Of a DNA stretch of 64,000 nucleotides, positions 20,001 through 29,971 are shown in pieces. Source of the stretch: Acidobacteriota bacterium (GTDB taxonomy: Bacteria > Acidobacteriota > Terriglobia > Acidiferrales > UBA7541); the NCBI GenBank assembly GCA_003225295.1, contig QHYZ01000046.1, forward strand, positions 176,896 through 240,895, written 5' to 3'. Below the pieces are notes generated by a model. It was not told the DNA's origin, searched no databases, and saw only the letters and a program-made list of their open reading frames with translations. The translations under genes and the position numbers were made by a program. Every line of letters begins with the position of its first letter. Positions within the stretch are counted from its first letter, which is position 1.

Positions 20001-20648
20001 TATAACCGCAAGGCAGAGAAGGCCATTGCCAGCTTCGACCACCCCCAGGTTCTGAAACTCACCTGGATCTATGAGTTGCCGTTCGGTCACGGCAGGAAGT
20101 GGCTGAACGCCGGCGGGCCATTCGACCGCGCTGTTTCTGGGTGGCAGGTTACGGCAATTCAGAACTACTCCTCTGGCAACCCGCTGGTCATCTTTGATGA
20201 CTCGCTGAGCGCGGGCATACAAATAAACGGCGTGCGGGCAGACATTGTTCCTGGGGTGCCTCAAACCGTCTCCTCACACGGTTTGGACGTAATTAACGGC
20301 ACTCCTTACTTGAACCCCGCCGCGTTTGCGGACCCGCCCGTATCACCTTTATCACCGCTTAACTCGTTCATCTCGCGTTTCGGGAACTCACCCGGATTCC
20401 TGCCCCACACGCGCGGTCCACGGCACAGCAACGAGGATTTTGGTATTGTGAAGGATACGCGCCTTACCGAGCGAACCTCACTCCAGTTCCGGGCGGACAT
20501 GTTCAACGTGTTCAATCGCACCGGACGAGGTGATCCGGACACTGATCTCGCGGATGGGCTTCCGTCTAATGGGGGTACATTCGGTTTGATCATGAGTCCA
20601 GACAATGGTCCGCGCGTCATTCAACTCGCATTGCGGCTGAACTTCTGA
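17001..20648 (+). CDS. TonB-dependent receptor with carboxypeptidase-regulatory domain (Oar-like)
   Basis: Outer-membrane transporter of 1,215 residues. A signal peptide (MLLGCTVLLLACPTSGQG) is followed by a CarboxypepD_reg Ig-like domain (GAITGTVLDTSGAVVPDAAL ... SSAGYYRVAVPPGRY), a plug region (EILIDGVTIGRYDLSGG, SAEYGETGGGIANFVYKSG) and a long beta-barrel ending in LALRLNF with the terminal Phe of outer-membrane proteins. ATG 17001 is set by a strong GGAGGAGG site ending 4-5 bases upstream. A GTG at 16971 would precede it. It faces away from the DeoR gene and is followed by a terminator, so it is probably monocistronic. In this locus it likely imports the oligosaccharide broken down by the downstream sugar-phosphate enzymes. 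Confidence 0.92.
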   Translation: MHKVCVIMLLGCTVLLLACPTSGQGNLGAITGTVLDTSGAVVPDAALTITNVETNVKWTAKTSSAGYYRVAVPPGRYRLEAEKQGFKTEVAESVLVPVAQVVTVDLTLQVGNQSQRVEVTSQTPLLTPSTAEVSSAVSAQEFETLPIEVGDGGRQLQTFIFTSLPGTVGDTFSGSINGGQLFSHEILIDGVTIGRYDLSGGSLDEFSPGTDSIAEFKVQMSNYSAEYGETGGGIANFVYKSGTNQFHGTLFEYNKNPVFNAAGTVVNANPGTPKDNEKENNFGGTIGGPIRKDHTFFFFNYEGDRFRSFALAGFMTLPTPAMKNGDFGSWLGAQVGTDALGRSVFKNEIYDPTTTRNVTAGQVDPVTGLTANADTIIRDPFNSGGNLNVIPAAEFSNASSVLLPLIPDPQIAKNTNNTLRLSGCCPILSRNAYTAKIDHVLTSKQKLWGSFTWNHRDRYNRNNSRTFEPFPGQPINPVKRQIVGGPQVRIAHSWTISSRSVNEFSVGYNRFQNKNNITDNAKFTPQLGIPGVPDDCFPPLRFTGHNPVPPLFGVGCKNIDPSESYIYQDTFSYLRGKHGLKFGGEFRRYRYNTYEPGALSGDFTFTDRETSLPGFTTTTGHPFASFILGAVDKGNRAVYTTAPGYRAGLFAFFAQDDFKATPKLTLNLGLRWEIPLPQKEVLNRESGFDPTVPNPGADNIPGALVFLGSCQTCIHRNSFQDWYFKEFGPRIGLAYQFYKNLVFRGGYGISYGPPIENNFGSQNLFGFNSGVLLVKGTSPTGFPQDPVTYLSTLKSASLPAKAQVGVPAFTGTLPNRDPASANGQSLDFMPRNAAAQPYAQNWSAGFQYQLPREVLLQADYVGSKGTRLLNGYFGFWYNQVPSKYMALGDILADNLATDLADPVNGPILASFGITKLPYPDFDLNNYDNSVAAALQPFPQYSGLVNNYPTIGNSTYHSLQLMARKRTAHGLSFIGAYTWSKTLTDTDSALYASGSQIVQDFYNRKAEKAIASFDHPQVLKLTWIYELPFGHGRKWLNAGGPFDRAVSGWQVTAIQNYSSGNPLVIFDDSLSAGIQINGVRADIVPGVPQTVSSHGLDVINGTPYLNPAAFADPPVSPLSPLNSFISRFGNSPGFLPHTRGPRHSNEDFGIVKDTRLTERTSLQFRADMFNVFNRTGRGDPDTDLADGLPSNGGTFGLIMSPDNGPRVIQLALRLNF

Positions 20649-20709
20649 TCCACTGCCCGGTTGAGGTTGCGTTATAGTTCGCAGCACGGCAACAATTGAT
20701 GGGAAAAGG

Positions 20710-20740
20710 AGGGGCGGCCTCGGGCGTCGCCCCTTTTTTT
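20710..20740 (+). terminator. Rho-independent terminator after TonB receptor
   Basis: AGGGGCG (20710-20716) pairs with CGCCCCT (20728-20734), with an inner GCC/GGC extension, and is followed immediately by a run of seven T. It lies 62 bases after the receptor stop. Confidence 0.85.
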
Positions 20741-20873
20741 GCATGGGGAAATATGCATGATGGGCAGATTTTTGGAATCTTGGCGTCGAAATCGTGAACT
20801 ATAACACTCCGAAGGCACCGCCTTTATACTCGGCATCTTCGATGGTAATCGCCCGATGGGGCGGAGGATGGGA

Positions 20874-21875
20874 GTGAGACTGTCGCCAGGCAAGCGCAAG
20901 AGGCTCGAAGCCGTCTCGGACTCTCGCGGTGTGATTGGCGCGCTGGCGATCGACCAGCGGGACGCGCTGCGCAGCCTGTTCTCCGCTGAATCGAAAATTG
21001 AAAAGAGTTTGGTTCCACGCGAGCGCCTTGAGGAGTTCAAGTCCATCGTCGTTCGCGCCCTCTCTCCGCACGCCAGCGCCGTGCTACTCGAGCCGGAGTA
21101 CGGCTTGCACGCTGCCGCTCAGCGTGCTTCATCCTCAGGTTTGTTGATGGCCTACGAAATAAGCGGCTACGATCCTGCAGTTCCCTTTCGCTTTCCTCGG
21201 CTGCTCGAACATTGGTCCGTGCGCAGATTGGTCGATGCCGGCGCTCAGAGCATAAAGGTTCTGCTGTACTATGCCTTGTCAGACCCACCTGAAATACAGG
21301 AACGCAAACGTGTTTGGGTTGAGCGCGTTGGCTCGGAATGCGCTGGCTGTGACGTTCCTTTCTTCCTGGAAATTGTTCCTTACGAAGGTGGGATGGATGA
21401 AAAAAGTCCCCGGTTCGCCCGTTCGAAGCCCGCTATTCTCATGAGTGCGATGCAAGAATTCTCCAAGGAGCGTTATGGCGTTGATGTTTTGAAAGTTGGG
21501 GTGCCGGTAACTATGGCCTATGTTGAAGGCTCTTCGGCTTCATCAGGAACATTTATACACACTCGCGCGGAGGCTCTAGACCTTTTTCGAAATGCCGCTG
21601 CGGTAACCACCAAGCCGTTTCTGTTTCTCTCTGCTGGGGTTAGCAATCGCGCGTTCAATGAGGCTCTTCGGATGGCCTCAGAAGCAGGTGTCCATTTTTG
21701 CGGTGTCCTGTGCGGACGGGCAACCTGGAAGGAAGGCGTAGGTGTGTTTGTCCGTGGCGGAGCGAATGCCCTTCAGGAATGGCTTGAAAACCAGGGTGTG
21801 CAAAACATGCGAAGCATCAACGAAAGCCTCAAGGCTGCTACTTCGTGGTGGGAAAACTATCCGGCAGATGAATAA
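20874..21875 (+). CDS. lacD: Tagatose-1,6-bisphosphate aldolase, LacD type
   Basis: Class I aldolase of 333 residues that splits tagatose-1,6-bisphosphate to dihydroxyacetone phosphate and glyceraldehyde-3-phosphate. Family motifs: DSRGVIGALAIDQRDALRSL near the N-terminus, LLEPEYGL, FLEIVPYEGG, DVLKVGVPV (candidate Schiff-base Lys) and FLFLSAGVSNRAFNEALRMA near the C-terminus. GTG 20874 was chosen because GGAGG lies 6 bases upstream and the product then opens as the family does (RLSPGKRKRLEAVSD). In-frame ATGs at 20856 and 20868 are alternatives. Its stop overlaps the next kinase start (ATGAATAA), so translation is coupled. Confidence 0.88.
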   Translation: MRLSPGKRKRLEAVSDSRGVIGALAIDQRDALRSLFSAESKIEKSLVPRERLEEFKSIVVRALSPHASAVLLEPEYGLHAAAQRASSSGLLMAYEISGYDPAVPFRFPRLLEHWSVRRLVDAGAQSIKVLLYYALSDPPEIQERKRVWVERVGSECAGCDVPFFLEIVPYEGGMDEKSPRFARSKPAILMSAMQEFSKERYGVDVLKVGVPVTMAYVEGSSASSGTFIHTRAEALDLFRNAAAVTTKPFLFLSAGVSNRAFNEALRMASEAGVHFCGVLCGRATWKEGVGVFVRGGANALQEWLENQGVQNMRSINESLKAATSWWENYPADE

Positions 21876-22848
21876 ACCAGCTGCCCACTCCCATCACCTC
21901 GCAAACGCTTTCTTTTGCGTGAGCTTGAATCCGGCGATCGACACACGGCTTATTGTGAACGGATTTGTTCCCGGCCGCGTCAATCGCGTCGCAGAAGTTT
22001 ATCGAACACCCGGAGGAAAGGCCGCCCATGTCGCCATGGCGCTCCAAGGATTGGGTGCAACTCCGACATGGATTGGCTTCTCTGGCGGTGCCACAGGCAG
22101 CGAGTTGCTTGCGGGACTCCGCCTTTTGGAAATTGCAACGATGCCGGTGTCCACCGGTCAAGCTTCGCGCGTCAATCTGGAAATCCTGGACACGGGAGGA
22201 GAAGTCACCGAGATCCTTGAGCCCGGTGGAACGATTACTCGGTCCGAATGGTCGGAATTTCAAGAAGCGTGCGCGGGCGCCTTTCACCTGGCGGCCAACA
22301 AAGGAATCGCGGTGATCTCCGGAAGCGTTCCTCCTGGCGTTCCAGCCGAAGCCTGTGCGGCCCTCGTTAGCTCGGCGCAATCTGCGAATTGTCTGGCATT
22401 CGTCGATTCCAGTGGCTTACCACTCTCCAAAGCGCTGGCGGCCGGACCGGACTTGGTCAAGATCAATCGGGAAGAAGCAGAGTTTGTCACCGAGGTGGCC
22501 ATAGGTGATCCCGTTTCGGCAGTGCAAGCGGCTCAAAAGTTACTGGAACTCGGCGCGAACTCTGCCGTCGTCAGCCTCGGCGCTCGCGGCCTCGTCGGTG
22601 TTCGAAAGCACGATCAGCAGCCCATTCACGCCTGGACCACTCCTCTGCATACAAAATCTAGCGTCGGCTGCGGTGATTCGGCTCTTGCAGGATTAGCCTA
22701 CGCTGCCGCAGCGGAACTTACATTTGAGCAAAGTCTAGCTCTCGCAGTGGCTTGCGGGGCTGCGAATTGCCTAGCGGCACTCCCTGGTCGTATTGTGGGA
22801 CAAAATGTTTCGCGCATTGAACAGGGCGTTCACATAGAACGCTTGTAG
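21868..22848 (+). CDS. lacC: PfkB-family kinase, tagatose-6-phosphate kinase (LacC)-like
   Basis: Sugar-phosphate kinase of 326 residues, LacC/1-phosphofructokinase branch. N-terminal motif FFCVSLNPAIDTRLIV and GGKAAHVAMALQGLGA (here GGKA in place of the usual GGKG). The C-terminal anion-hole/catalytic segment is SVGCGDSALAGLAYA, where GCGDS replaces the usual GAGDS but the catalytic Asp is kept. Start ATG 21868 overlaps the lacD stop. The expected role is phosphorylation of tagatose-6-phosphate at C1, feeding LacD. 1-phosphofructokinase activity is the main alternative. Confidence 0.83.
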   Translation: MNKPAAHSHHLANAFFCVSLNPAIDTRLIVNGFVPGRVNRVAEVYRTPGGKAAHVAMALQGLGATPTWIGFSGGATGSELLAGLRLLEIATMPVSTGQASRVNLEILDTGGEVTEILEPGGTITRSEWSEFQEACAGAFHLAANKGIAVISGSVPPGVPAEACAALVSSAQSANCLAFVDSSGLPLSKALAAGPDLVKINREEAEFVTEVAIGDPVSAVQAAQKLLELGANSAVVSLGARGLVGVRKHDQQPIHAWTTPLHTKSSVGCGDSALAGLAYAAAAELTFEQSLALAVACGAANCLAALPGRIVGQNVSRIEQGVHIERL

Positions 22849-22867
22849 GTGGAAGGAGACTACTCGG

Positions 22868-23806
22868 GTGAAGCGTTTTGACATCAGCGTTCTGGGTGAA
22901 CTGAATTGTGATTTGATTCTGTACGGTCTTCCTCCGGTCCTTGAACCAGAGAGAGAACACCTGGCCAACGACTTTGCGCTGACTCTAGGGAGCTCTTCGG
23001 CAATTTTTGCCCACAATATTTCTCTCCTCGGCAGCCGCGTTGGTTTTACTTCTTGCATTGGAGGCGATCCGCTCGGCAAGTTTTGTGTGGAGCGCTTGTC
23101 GGAGAGCGGCGTTGACATTGCGGGCGTGAAAAGCCTTCCGAGCAAGAATACCGGCGTGACGGTCATCCTTCCTCTCGCCGAGAAGCGTCAAATTCTGACT
23201 TATCCGGGCACGACTTTTGATTTGAACCATACGCACCTTGACTTGGACTATCTCCGGGACGCGGCACACTTTCATCTTTCATCCTTTTTCCTTCTGCGCG
23301 CACTGCGTCCCCGATTGCCTGAGCTCTTCTTTCAAATGAAGCAGGCTGGTCTCACCACGTCACTCGACACCAACGACGACCCGGATAATCTTTGGGCCGG
23401 TGATGTTAAGGCCGTGCTCAAGAGCGTCGATGTGTTTCTGCCAAACGAGCACGAAGCTTGCCAAGTTGCAGGCACGGGCGACGTTGATGGCGCGCTCGAC
23501 GCCTTGGCACATCTCGTTCCCATCATTGTCATCAAGTGTGGTGCGCAAGGCGTACTGGCCAAACGCGGAAACGAGCGCTTTCATGCTGCTTCGCTCTCCG
23601 CTCAGCCCGTCGACACGGTTGGGGCAGGCGATAGTTTCAACGCAGGTTTCCTGCACAAATTCATTCGCGGAGCTGACCTTCAGGACTGCCTTGAATATGG
23701 CAATGTGAGTGCTGGCCTCTCAACCACGCGCGCCGGCGGCACCGAAGCGTTTCGCGATCGCCAGCACCGTGAGATGTTTCTACAGCGCTGCGCGAAAGCA
23801 CAATGA
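22868..23806 (+). CDS. PfkB-family sugar kinase
   Basis: Second ribokinase/PfkB kinase (312 residues). The N-terminus FDISVLGELNCDLILYG and GSSSAIFAHNISLLGSRVGF place it in the ribokinase-like group rather than LacC. C-terminal DTVGAGDSFNAGFLHKF holds the canonical GAGDS catalytic motif. GTG start at 22868 is supported by GGAAGGAG about 8 bases upstream. It follows the LacC-like kinase by 19 bases. It may perform the first phosphorylation of the imported sugar, since no PTS is present. That role is inferred from context only. Confidence 0.85.
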   Translation: MKRFDISVLGELNCDLILYGLPPVLEPEREHLANDFALTLGSSSAIFAHNISLLGSRVGFTSCIGGDPLGKFCVERLSESGVDIAGVKSLPSKNTGVTVILPLAEKRQILTYPGTTFDLNHTHLDLDYLRDAAHFHLSSFFLLRALRPRLPELFFQMKQAGLTTSLDTNDDPDNLWAGDVKAVLKSVDVFLPNEHEACQVAGTGDVDGALDALAHLVPIIVIKCGAQGVLAKRGNERFHAASLSAQPVDTVGAGDSFNAGFLHKFIRGADLQDCLEYGNVSAGLSTTRAGGTEAFRDRQHREMFLQRCAKAQ

Positions 23807-23950
23807 CATAAGCGAAGCTTTTGGTGTTTACGGAAATCGCCGACGGGAACTTCTGAGCGTGGAGTCTCTTCCTGGACCGCGACCAGCGCGCGTGTGCTGT
23901 CACTTTTCTCATGCTCTTCCGGAAGCACGGTGCTGCCTGTTACCTGCAGT

Positions 23951-25255
23951 TCATATGCGTCGCACCAGGCCCTGATCGGTTGCGCGCGTGTTGCGCACGA
24001 GTAACAAGACCAGCATCATACCGATGAATGGAATAACCCCGGCGACGATCACGATGGGGTCGAAAGAATGAGTTCCCGAGGCCTGGCGCGCATCGGAAAG
24101 GTGGCCGATTAATTCGAATGCGATGATGGTCCCGATCCCTGCTCCAGTGCCGCTCAGGCCGCTCACCGAAGCAACGGAATCGCTTCTGTAGAGATCGGTC
24201 GGCAGCACGTTGGCAATCGTCGAAAAGGAGGCGTAGGAGAACGTAGCGAGCCCGAAGAGCAGCGCGATCAGGTACAGATTCACGGTGAAAATTGTCGGGA
24301 TGAGAAGCAATACCCCGACCCCGCCAAACACAACCAGCGCTTTTCGGGCCACACCGAGCGACCAGCCTCGCCGAATCAGGTACCCAGAAACACCACCGCC
24401 GAAAAAATTGCCCAAGTCCGCAGCGAGAAAGGGAACCCACACGGCCAGCAAACCGCTCTTGAGAGAAATCCCCTTGGCAACCAGGTAGATGGGAAACCAG
24501 TCGGTAACGAAAAACCAAACGGGATCGGTAAGGCCCTTGGAGATGATGGTTCCCCAGGTCTGGGGCAGCTTCAAGAGGTCGCGCCATCGCAGCCGCGGTT
24601 TTCCTGCGGTCTGTGCTTCGAGGGTCTCGGCAAGAATCATGCTTCGCTCGGCAGCGCTGATGCGCGGGTGATCTTTAGGAAGGTGATACAGCCAGCGCCA
24701 CACGATCAACCACAAGAATCCAAGCAGGCCCGGAATGATGAAGGCGACCCGCCATCCCCAGCGAAAGTACACCGGCAGGATCAAGAAGGGCGCGACCGCA
24801 CCCCCGACCGATGAGCCACTATCGTAAAACGCAGCCGCTAGGCCGCGCTCGCGCTTAGGAAACCATTCGGAAACGGCCTTGCTCGCGCCAGGCCAGTTGG
24901 CGGACTCACCCGCGCCGAGCAGAAAACGAAATAGAGCAAAGCTCCAAAGTCCATTCGCGAGCGAAGTCATAAGAGAAACGACCGAGTACCACGTCACGCT
25001 TATGGTGAGGCCGCGCCGCGTGCCGACTCGGTCCATCAGCCGTCCGCACACAGTTTGCCCGAAGGAATAGGCAATGCGAAAAGCGATAGCGATATTGGCG
25101 TAGTCCACATTGGTCCAGCGATAGTCCTGCTTCAGATAGGGCGCCAGAATGGAAAGTGTTTGGCGGTCAACGTAATTGATCACCGTCGAAGCGAACAGAA
25201 TTCCGCCAATCCACCAGCGTAGGGAGGGAATGGAGCGAGGCTGGGCCGAATTCAT
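23951..25255 (-). CDS. MFS transporter, hexuronate/anion:cation symporter (ACS)-like
   Basis: Inner-membrane permease of 434 residues with about 12 hydrophobic segments. Landmarks: N-terminal [20 protein letters not shown], loop [32 protein letters not shown] (ACS-family signature) and [15 protein letters not shown]. Relatives import hexuronates, galactonate or sugar acids with protons. It is convergent with the kinase genes and co-directional with the NagB-like gene. It likely carries the monosaccharide across the inner membrane after TonB-dependent uptake; the ligand is not determined. Confidence 0.9.
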   Translation of the reverse strand: MNSAQPRSIPSLRWWIGGILFASTVINYVDRQTLSILAPYLKQDYRWTNVDYANIAIAFRIAYSFGQTVCGRLMDRVGTRRGLTISVTWYSVVSLMTSLANGLWSFALFRFLLGAGESANWPGASKAVSEWFPKRERGLAAAFYDSGSSVGGAVAPFLILPVYFRWGWRVAFIIPGLLGFLWLIVWRWLYHLPKDHPRISAAERSMILAETLEAQTAGKPRLRWRDLLKLPQTWGTIISKGLTDPVWFFVTDWFPIYLVAKGISLKSGLLAVWVPFLAADLGNFFGGGVSGYLIRRGWSLGVARKALVVFGGVGVLLLIPTIFTVNLYLIALLFGLATFSYASFSTIANVLPTDLYRSDSVASVSGLSGTGAGIGTIIAFELIGHLSDARQASGTHSFDPIVIVAGVIPFIGMMLVLLLVRNTRATDQGLVRRI

Positions 25256-25331
25256 TTGTCCGCTACCGCCATGTCAATTCCGCAGCCTCGTTTGTTCCAA
25301 AAGCGCTGGTGAAAGCCAAAGTGATCACAAT

Positions 25332-26096
25332 TTATCCGCTACCGGCGAACGCTGTAAGAGTTGCCGGGCTAAGCAAACTGGCGGATTCTCTATCGAGATA
25401 AAGCGTTGTAGCCGGATGAGTGCGCAAGATTGAAGCTGGCGTCATCGGACTGATTTCTCCCTCGAAGCAGAGCTTTACCGCTTGCGCTTTCCGCGCATCC
25501 GGAACGACAGCAATGATTTCTTTGGACTTGAGGATTTGGCGCACAGACATGGAAATGGCCTGCCGGGGAACTTCCGAAATGTCCGCGAACCAGCCTTCAC
25601 CCACTTGCTGGCGGCGGCAGGCTTCATCGAGAGTGACAACGAGATAAGCGTCCTCCGTTTGGAAATCCGCCGGAGGATCGTTGAACGCCAGATGACCGTT
25701 TTCTCCGATGCCGGCAAAAGCAACATCGACGGGCGCTGATCGAAGGGCCTCGCCAACGCGGCGGACAGCTTCAGTAGGATCACCGTTTCCGTCAAGCAAG
25801 TGATACCGCGTGATCCCCACCTTATGAATCAAGCGCTCGAGAAGATACTTGCGAAAGCTGGCAGGATGATTGAGAGGCAGCCCGACGTACTCATCGAGGT
25901 GAAACATCTCGACTTGCTGCCAGTCTATGTTTTTCGTGTTGGTCAGCGCATCGAGAAAGTCCAACTGGGACGTTCCCGTTGCGACGATGATGCGGGCGCG
26001 GCCGCGATCGAGGATCGCACTGCTCACGGCAGCGGACGCTTGTTCGGCGGCGGCGTTGCTGAGAGAGCGCTTGTCTTCAAAGACTCTTGCAATCAC
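25332..26096 (-). CDS. NagB-type glucosamine/galactosamine-6-phosphate deaminase
   Basis: Cytoplasmic sugar-phosphate isomerase/deaminase of 254 residues. [18 protein letters not shown] is the phosphate-binding strand-loop, [11 protein letters not shown] carries the catalytic acid region, and [19 protein letters not shown] is the NagB active-site signature. It opens or deaminates amino-hexose phosphates to ketose phosphate plus ammonia. With AgaS in the same locus, it may act on glucosamine-6-phosphate, or as an AgaI-like partner on galactosamine-6-phosphate. It lies 76 bases upstream of the MFS gene on the same strand, so the two probably share a transcript. No deacetylase (NagA/AgaA) is in the window. 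Confidence 0.88.
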   Translation of the reverse strand: MIARVFEDKRSLSNAAAEQASAAVSSAILDRGRARIIVATGTSQLDFLDALTNTKNIDWQQVEMFHLDEYVGLPLNHPASFRKYLLERLIHKVGITRYHLLDGNGDPTEAVRRVGEALRSAPVDVAFAGIGENGHLAFNDPPADFQTEDAYLVVTLDEACRRQQVGEGWFADISEVPRQAISMSVRQILKSKEIIAVVPDARKAQAVKLCFEGEISPMTPASILRTHPATTLYLDRESASLLSPATLTAFAGSG

Positions 26097-26731
26097 GCTG
26101 TGATTTCCTCCGTGTGGATAATGAAGCCGGTGCTCTAGAGCAGGTTCATTGAAAGAGTTCTTATATCACAGCCTATAGGATGACGATCGATTTGGCATCC
26201 AGTCGAATGTGCCGCCTAGCGGGTAGTTTGTAGCCCTGCACTATGCGCCCAGGAGCGTCCGTAACACCAGCAGGCATCAGTTGAATGCATTCAGATGATA
26301 TTTGCAAACAGCGCTAGAATCACGGACTAGAAAAAGTCTGGGCTGCGCGAGGAAATCTATCGCTGGCGTCCCGGTTGTCAAAGTGCGACCGGTCGGTTCC
26401 GCCCATGGACGCTCCGTGGGGAGTCTATCTCACACCTATGCACTGTTAAATACAAAGCAAGTCCGAAGCTCTCGTTGAAGTTATTCATAGAAGAGGGACT
26501 GCTACTAGAGGATGTCTCGAGAGACGGACCCACTGGCCTGGCCGCCAATCGACGCTTCGTTGAGATATCCGACGACTTACGAAGAGGTCGGTGGATCGCA
26601 CGAACCGGTCCACTGGCGCAGCGCATTGGCGGAAGGACTCATATCGCTGACGAGGTGATTCGGAACCACATGGTTTTGAAAATTGGAAGCCTAGCCTCCT
26701 GGGACACCGTTTCCGGATAGTTGTCCATGAG
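26097..26731. other. Intergenic stretch without a supported gene
   Basis: 635 bases between the NagB-like gene and the ADOP permease. Short open frames exist (for example 26475-26720 on the plus strand), but none has a ribosome site or recognisable family. I see no RNA gene or repeat. Confidence 0.5.
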
Positions 26732-29327
26732 CTATTCGTACCGCAAAGCAACAATCGGATCGACCTTCATCGCTCGCCTCGCCGGGATGTAGCTCGCCGC
26801 TAGGGCGACGAGCATCAGCAAAGCCGCCACTGCGGAGAACGTCAGCGGGTCGTGCGCACTCACCTCATAGAGCAGGCTTGACAAGACACGGGTCAATAGG
26901 AGAGCGCCGCCAACACCGATACTGACGCCAAGCAGCGCTAACTTGAATCCTTGCCGCACAACGAGCTTGAGAATGTCCTGGCGATCCGCCCCCAGGGCAA
27001 TCCGAACACCGAATTCATGAGTCCGCTGGGTCGAGGAATACGCCATCACGCCATATACCCCGATTACGGCAAGCAACAGCGCAAGCAACGCAAAAAGTCC
27101 CAGCAGCAACATTCTGAAACGCCGAGGCGCCACGGACTTGGCGATGACCTCGTCCATCGTTGTGGCGCCGGACAGCGGCTGATTCTTGTCAATGCTCTGG
27201 ACGGCCTCTCGGACCGCTCCTGCAAGTATCAGCGGGCTGGATTCGGTTCGCAGCACGAACGCCATGGAGAAAGACGGCTGCTGGAGGTAGGGCACGAAGA
27301 TTTCCGGAACCGGCTCCTTCTCGAGGGCATCTTCTCTTACGTTCGCGACTACGCCGACCACTTCTTTCCACGGAGCGGATGGCCCCCCAAAGCTGATGTG
27401 TTGACCAATCGCGTCGTGCGCTCCGAACAGCATTCGCGCGAGTGACTCGTTAACGGTGACAACCTCCTGAGCACCTGCAACATCACTGGCGCTGAAGGTG
27501 CGACCCTTGAGCAACCGAATCCTCATCACGTGGAAATAATCCGGGCTGATCTCCGTGACCGAGATGGGCTGCGGCGGCCGGACGTTTTCGGCGCCCTGGA
27601 TACGCAGCATCATGGTGGCATTATGGGGCGGACCCAGCGGGTAGCGCTGCGTCAATGCCGCCTCTTTGACGCCGGGCAGGTTGCGGATGCGCTCGAGAGA
27701 GGCCTGGAAAAACGCCGAGTGCTGTTGGGAGTCAAAGGCCGCAGTCAAGGGCCTCTCGACCGTCGCGACCAGCAGGCTTTGCGGATCGAAACCGAGATCG
27801 ACTTCGGTGAGACGCAAAAAACTTCTGACCAGGAGACCAGCGCCAACCAGCAGAATCAGCGATAGACCAATTTCGCCCGCGGACATCACCCCGCGCAGGC
27901 GATGCGTTCCAGCGCTTGCGCCCAAGCGCAGTCCACCCTCCTTAAGCGCTTCATTCACATCCGCGCGCGAGGTAATCAAGGCAGGGATAAGGCCGAACAG
28001 AAATGATGCCAGAGTGATAATGGCGGCGGAAAAACCAAAGATTCGCGGGTCAAGGCGAACGCTGGCCGGAAGGGTCGCAGGAATCAGGTCCCCCAGAATT
28101 TTCGTTGCCCAAAGGCCCGTTATCGACCCGAGCACGCCACCGATCGCAGCCAGCAGCAAACCCTCGGTGAGCAATTGCCGCGCCAGCCGGAGACGCCCGG
28201 CTCCCAGCGCCGCCCGGACAGCTATCTCCCTGCCGCGAACAACGCTACGCGAAAGCAGCAAATTGGCAACGTTGGCGCACGCGATCAATAGAACGAAGCC
28301 GACGGTACCCAATAGGATGAGGAGAAGGGAACGCACATTCTGCACCCAGCATGTCATGCAGCGGGATCACTTCCACTGTTTCGTGTGCGCGGAACTGCGC
28401 GGCTTGCGGCGGGTATTCCTTGTCCATCTCCTGAGCGAGGAGCTGCAGGTCCGCTTGCGCCTTGCTGATAGCAATCCCAGGTTTGAGGCGTCCGATGGCC
28501 GCCAGCATCATCCAGCGTGGAGAGTGCGGCGAGAAAATTTCCGCATCAAGCGCGAGCGGCGTCCACACATCCGCTTGCGGACGCAAGCTGGCCGGCATCA
28601 CTCCGACCACGAGGTAGCCAGCGCCGTCCAGACGAATCGTCTCTCCAATGATCCGTGGATCGGCGCCAAAGCTGTTGCGCCACAATGTCTCACTCAGAAC
28701 TGCCACGTGCTCTCGGCCTTGCTTCCCCTCTTCAGCTAAGAATGCCCGGCCAGCGACCGGCTGAACTCCTAACATTGAAAAAAGCCCGGTCGTGACGTTC
28801 GTGACGGTTACACGCGCCGGCTGGCCGGTGCCGGTCAGGTTTGCACCGGAGGTCCCGCCGAAAGCGGCGATTTCCTCGAAAACGTTGTTGCGATCCTTCC
28901 ACGCCGGAAAGTCCGCGCTGACCACCGTTGAGGGACCAAACGCAAAATGCTCCGTGGCCCACACCAGTCTAGCCGGATCCCTAAACGGCAATGGCCGCAG
29001 CAAGACCGCATCAACCACACTGAAAATCGCTGTGTTCGCGCCGATGGCCAGCGCCAAAGTAAGCACGGCAACAGTGGTGAAGCCGGGACTTTTGGCCAGC
29101 ATCCGCAGGCCGAAGCGAACGTCCTGCCGGAGGCGATCCCACCAAAGCCAGAGACCGGATTCGTAAAAGCGTTCCTGGGCTTGCGTCACGTTGCCGAAGG
29201 CGCAGCGCGCGGCGGCCCGCGCCTCCTCCTCATTCAAGCCCTCTTCCTGCAACCGCTCGATCTCAAGCTGCAGATGGGCCTCAATTTCAGCATGGAAGTC
29301 GCTCGCTGGCCGCTTGCGTCCGAACAT
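26732..29327 (-). pseudogene. ADOP-type MacB/FtsX ABC permease, split by a one-base insertion
   Basis: Inner-membrane permease of the acidobacterial duplicated orphan permease type, about 864 residues if repaired. The N-terminal half (28345-29327) has the permease prefix [20 protein letters not shown], first membrane segment and MacB periplasmic part. The C-terminal half has [12 protein letters not shown], a second FtsX unit and the family ending IPARRAMKVDPIVALRYE. At plus-strand CCC 28345-28347 one extra base shifts the frame: VIPLHDMLG before, [13 protein letters not shown] after; removing one G on the coding strand joins them. This is either a real mutation or a homopolymer sequencing error. 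A PadR regulator lies 4 bases upstream, the usual partner. No cognate ATPase is nearby, typical of ADOPs. Confidence 0.88.
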
Positions 29328-29331
29328 AACT

Positions 29332-29688
29332 CTAGCCCTCCTTGGCCTCCGGTCCGAGAATCCTTCCGATAGCCGTCACCAGCCGCCTCCAGCGGGTGCT
29401 TTCTTTGACAAGCTGTTTTCGCCCAGCCTGGGTCAGAGTATAGAAGCGAGCTCTCCGGTTGTTCGCCGAAGTTCCCCAGCGGGCGGCAATCCACCCTTGC
29501 GCCTCCAGGCGCTGCAGCGCGGGATAGAGCGCGCCGTGTTCCACCAGCAGTGCTTCTTCCGATGTTTGCTGAATGGATCGCGCGATGCCCTGTCCGTGCT
29601 GCGGACCAAAAACAAGTGTGCGCAGGATGAGCAGTCCCAGCGTGCCCTGCAGCAGCTCGAGCCGTTCTCTGGCTTCTTGGGTAGACAT
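29332..29688 (-). CDS. PadR-family transcriptional regulator
   Basis: Winged-helix repressor of 118 residues. [14 protein letters not shown] opens the PadR fold, followed by [31 protein letters not shown] (helix-turn-helix and wing) and [16 protein letters not shown]. It is typical of the short PadR proteins that precede ADOP permeases in Acidobacteriota, and only 4 bases separate its stop from the permease start, so they form one operon. A 15-bp inverted repeat directly upstream (29692-29706) is a candidate autoregulatory site. The ligand is unknown. Confidence 0.93.
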   Translation of the reverse strand: MSTQEARERLELLQGTLGLLILRTLVFGPQHGQGIARSIQQTSEEALLVEHGALYPALQRLEAQGWIAARWGTSANNRRARFYTLTQAGRKQLVKESTRWRRLVTAIGRILGPEAKEG

Positions 29689-29691
29689 ATA

Positions 29692-29706
29692 ACCTGTCTA
29701 TCAGGT
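29692..29706. promoter_or_regulatory. Candidate PadR operator over promoter
   Basis: Perfect inverted repeat ACCTG-TCTAT-CAGGT, four bases before the PadR start. On the minus strand TTGACA (29724-29719) lies 17-18 bases upstream of a -10 region overlapping the repeat, so repressor binding would block transcription. Confidence 0.5.
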
Positions 29707-29971
29707 ATTTGGGTAAGGTGTCAACCCAACGATTGGCGACCAACGATTGGCGAACACCGCCATTGCGTTGAGAGGGTCAGAATGGAATCAAAGCAGGTGC
29801 AGCGCCTCCGTGGCTAACCAGAGCCACCGGGCCGCGCCGGCGTGACCTCCTCGACCGACGGTTAGCGTCACTTCGCGGGATTGTATCCGCATGCGGAAAG
29901 TACTTTTTCATAGGCAGCGACGTCGTTGTGGACGGTTGACTCGGAGTGGTGGCCTTCAGCGGCGTGGGCAG

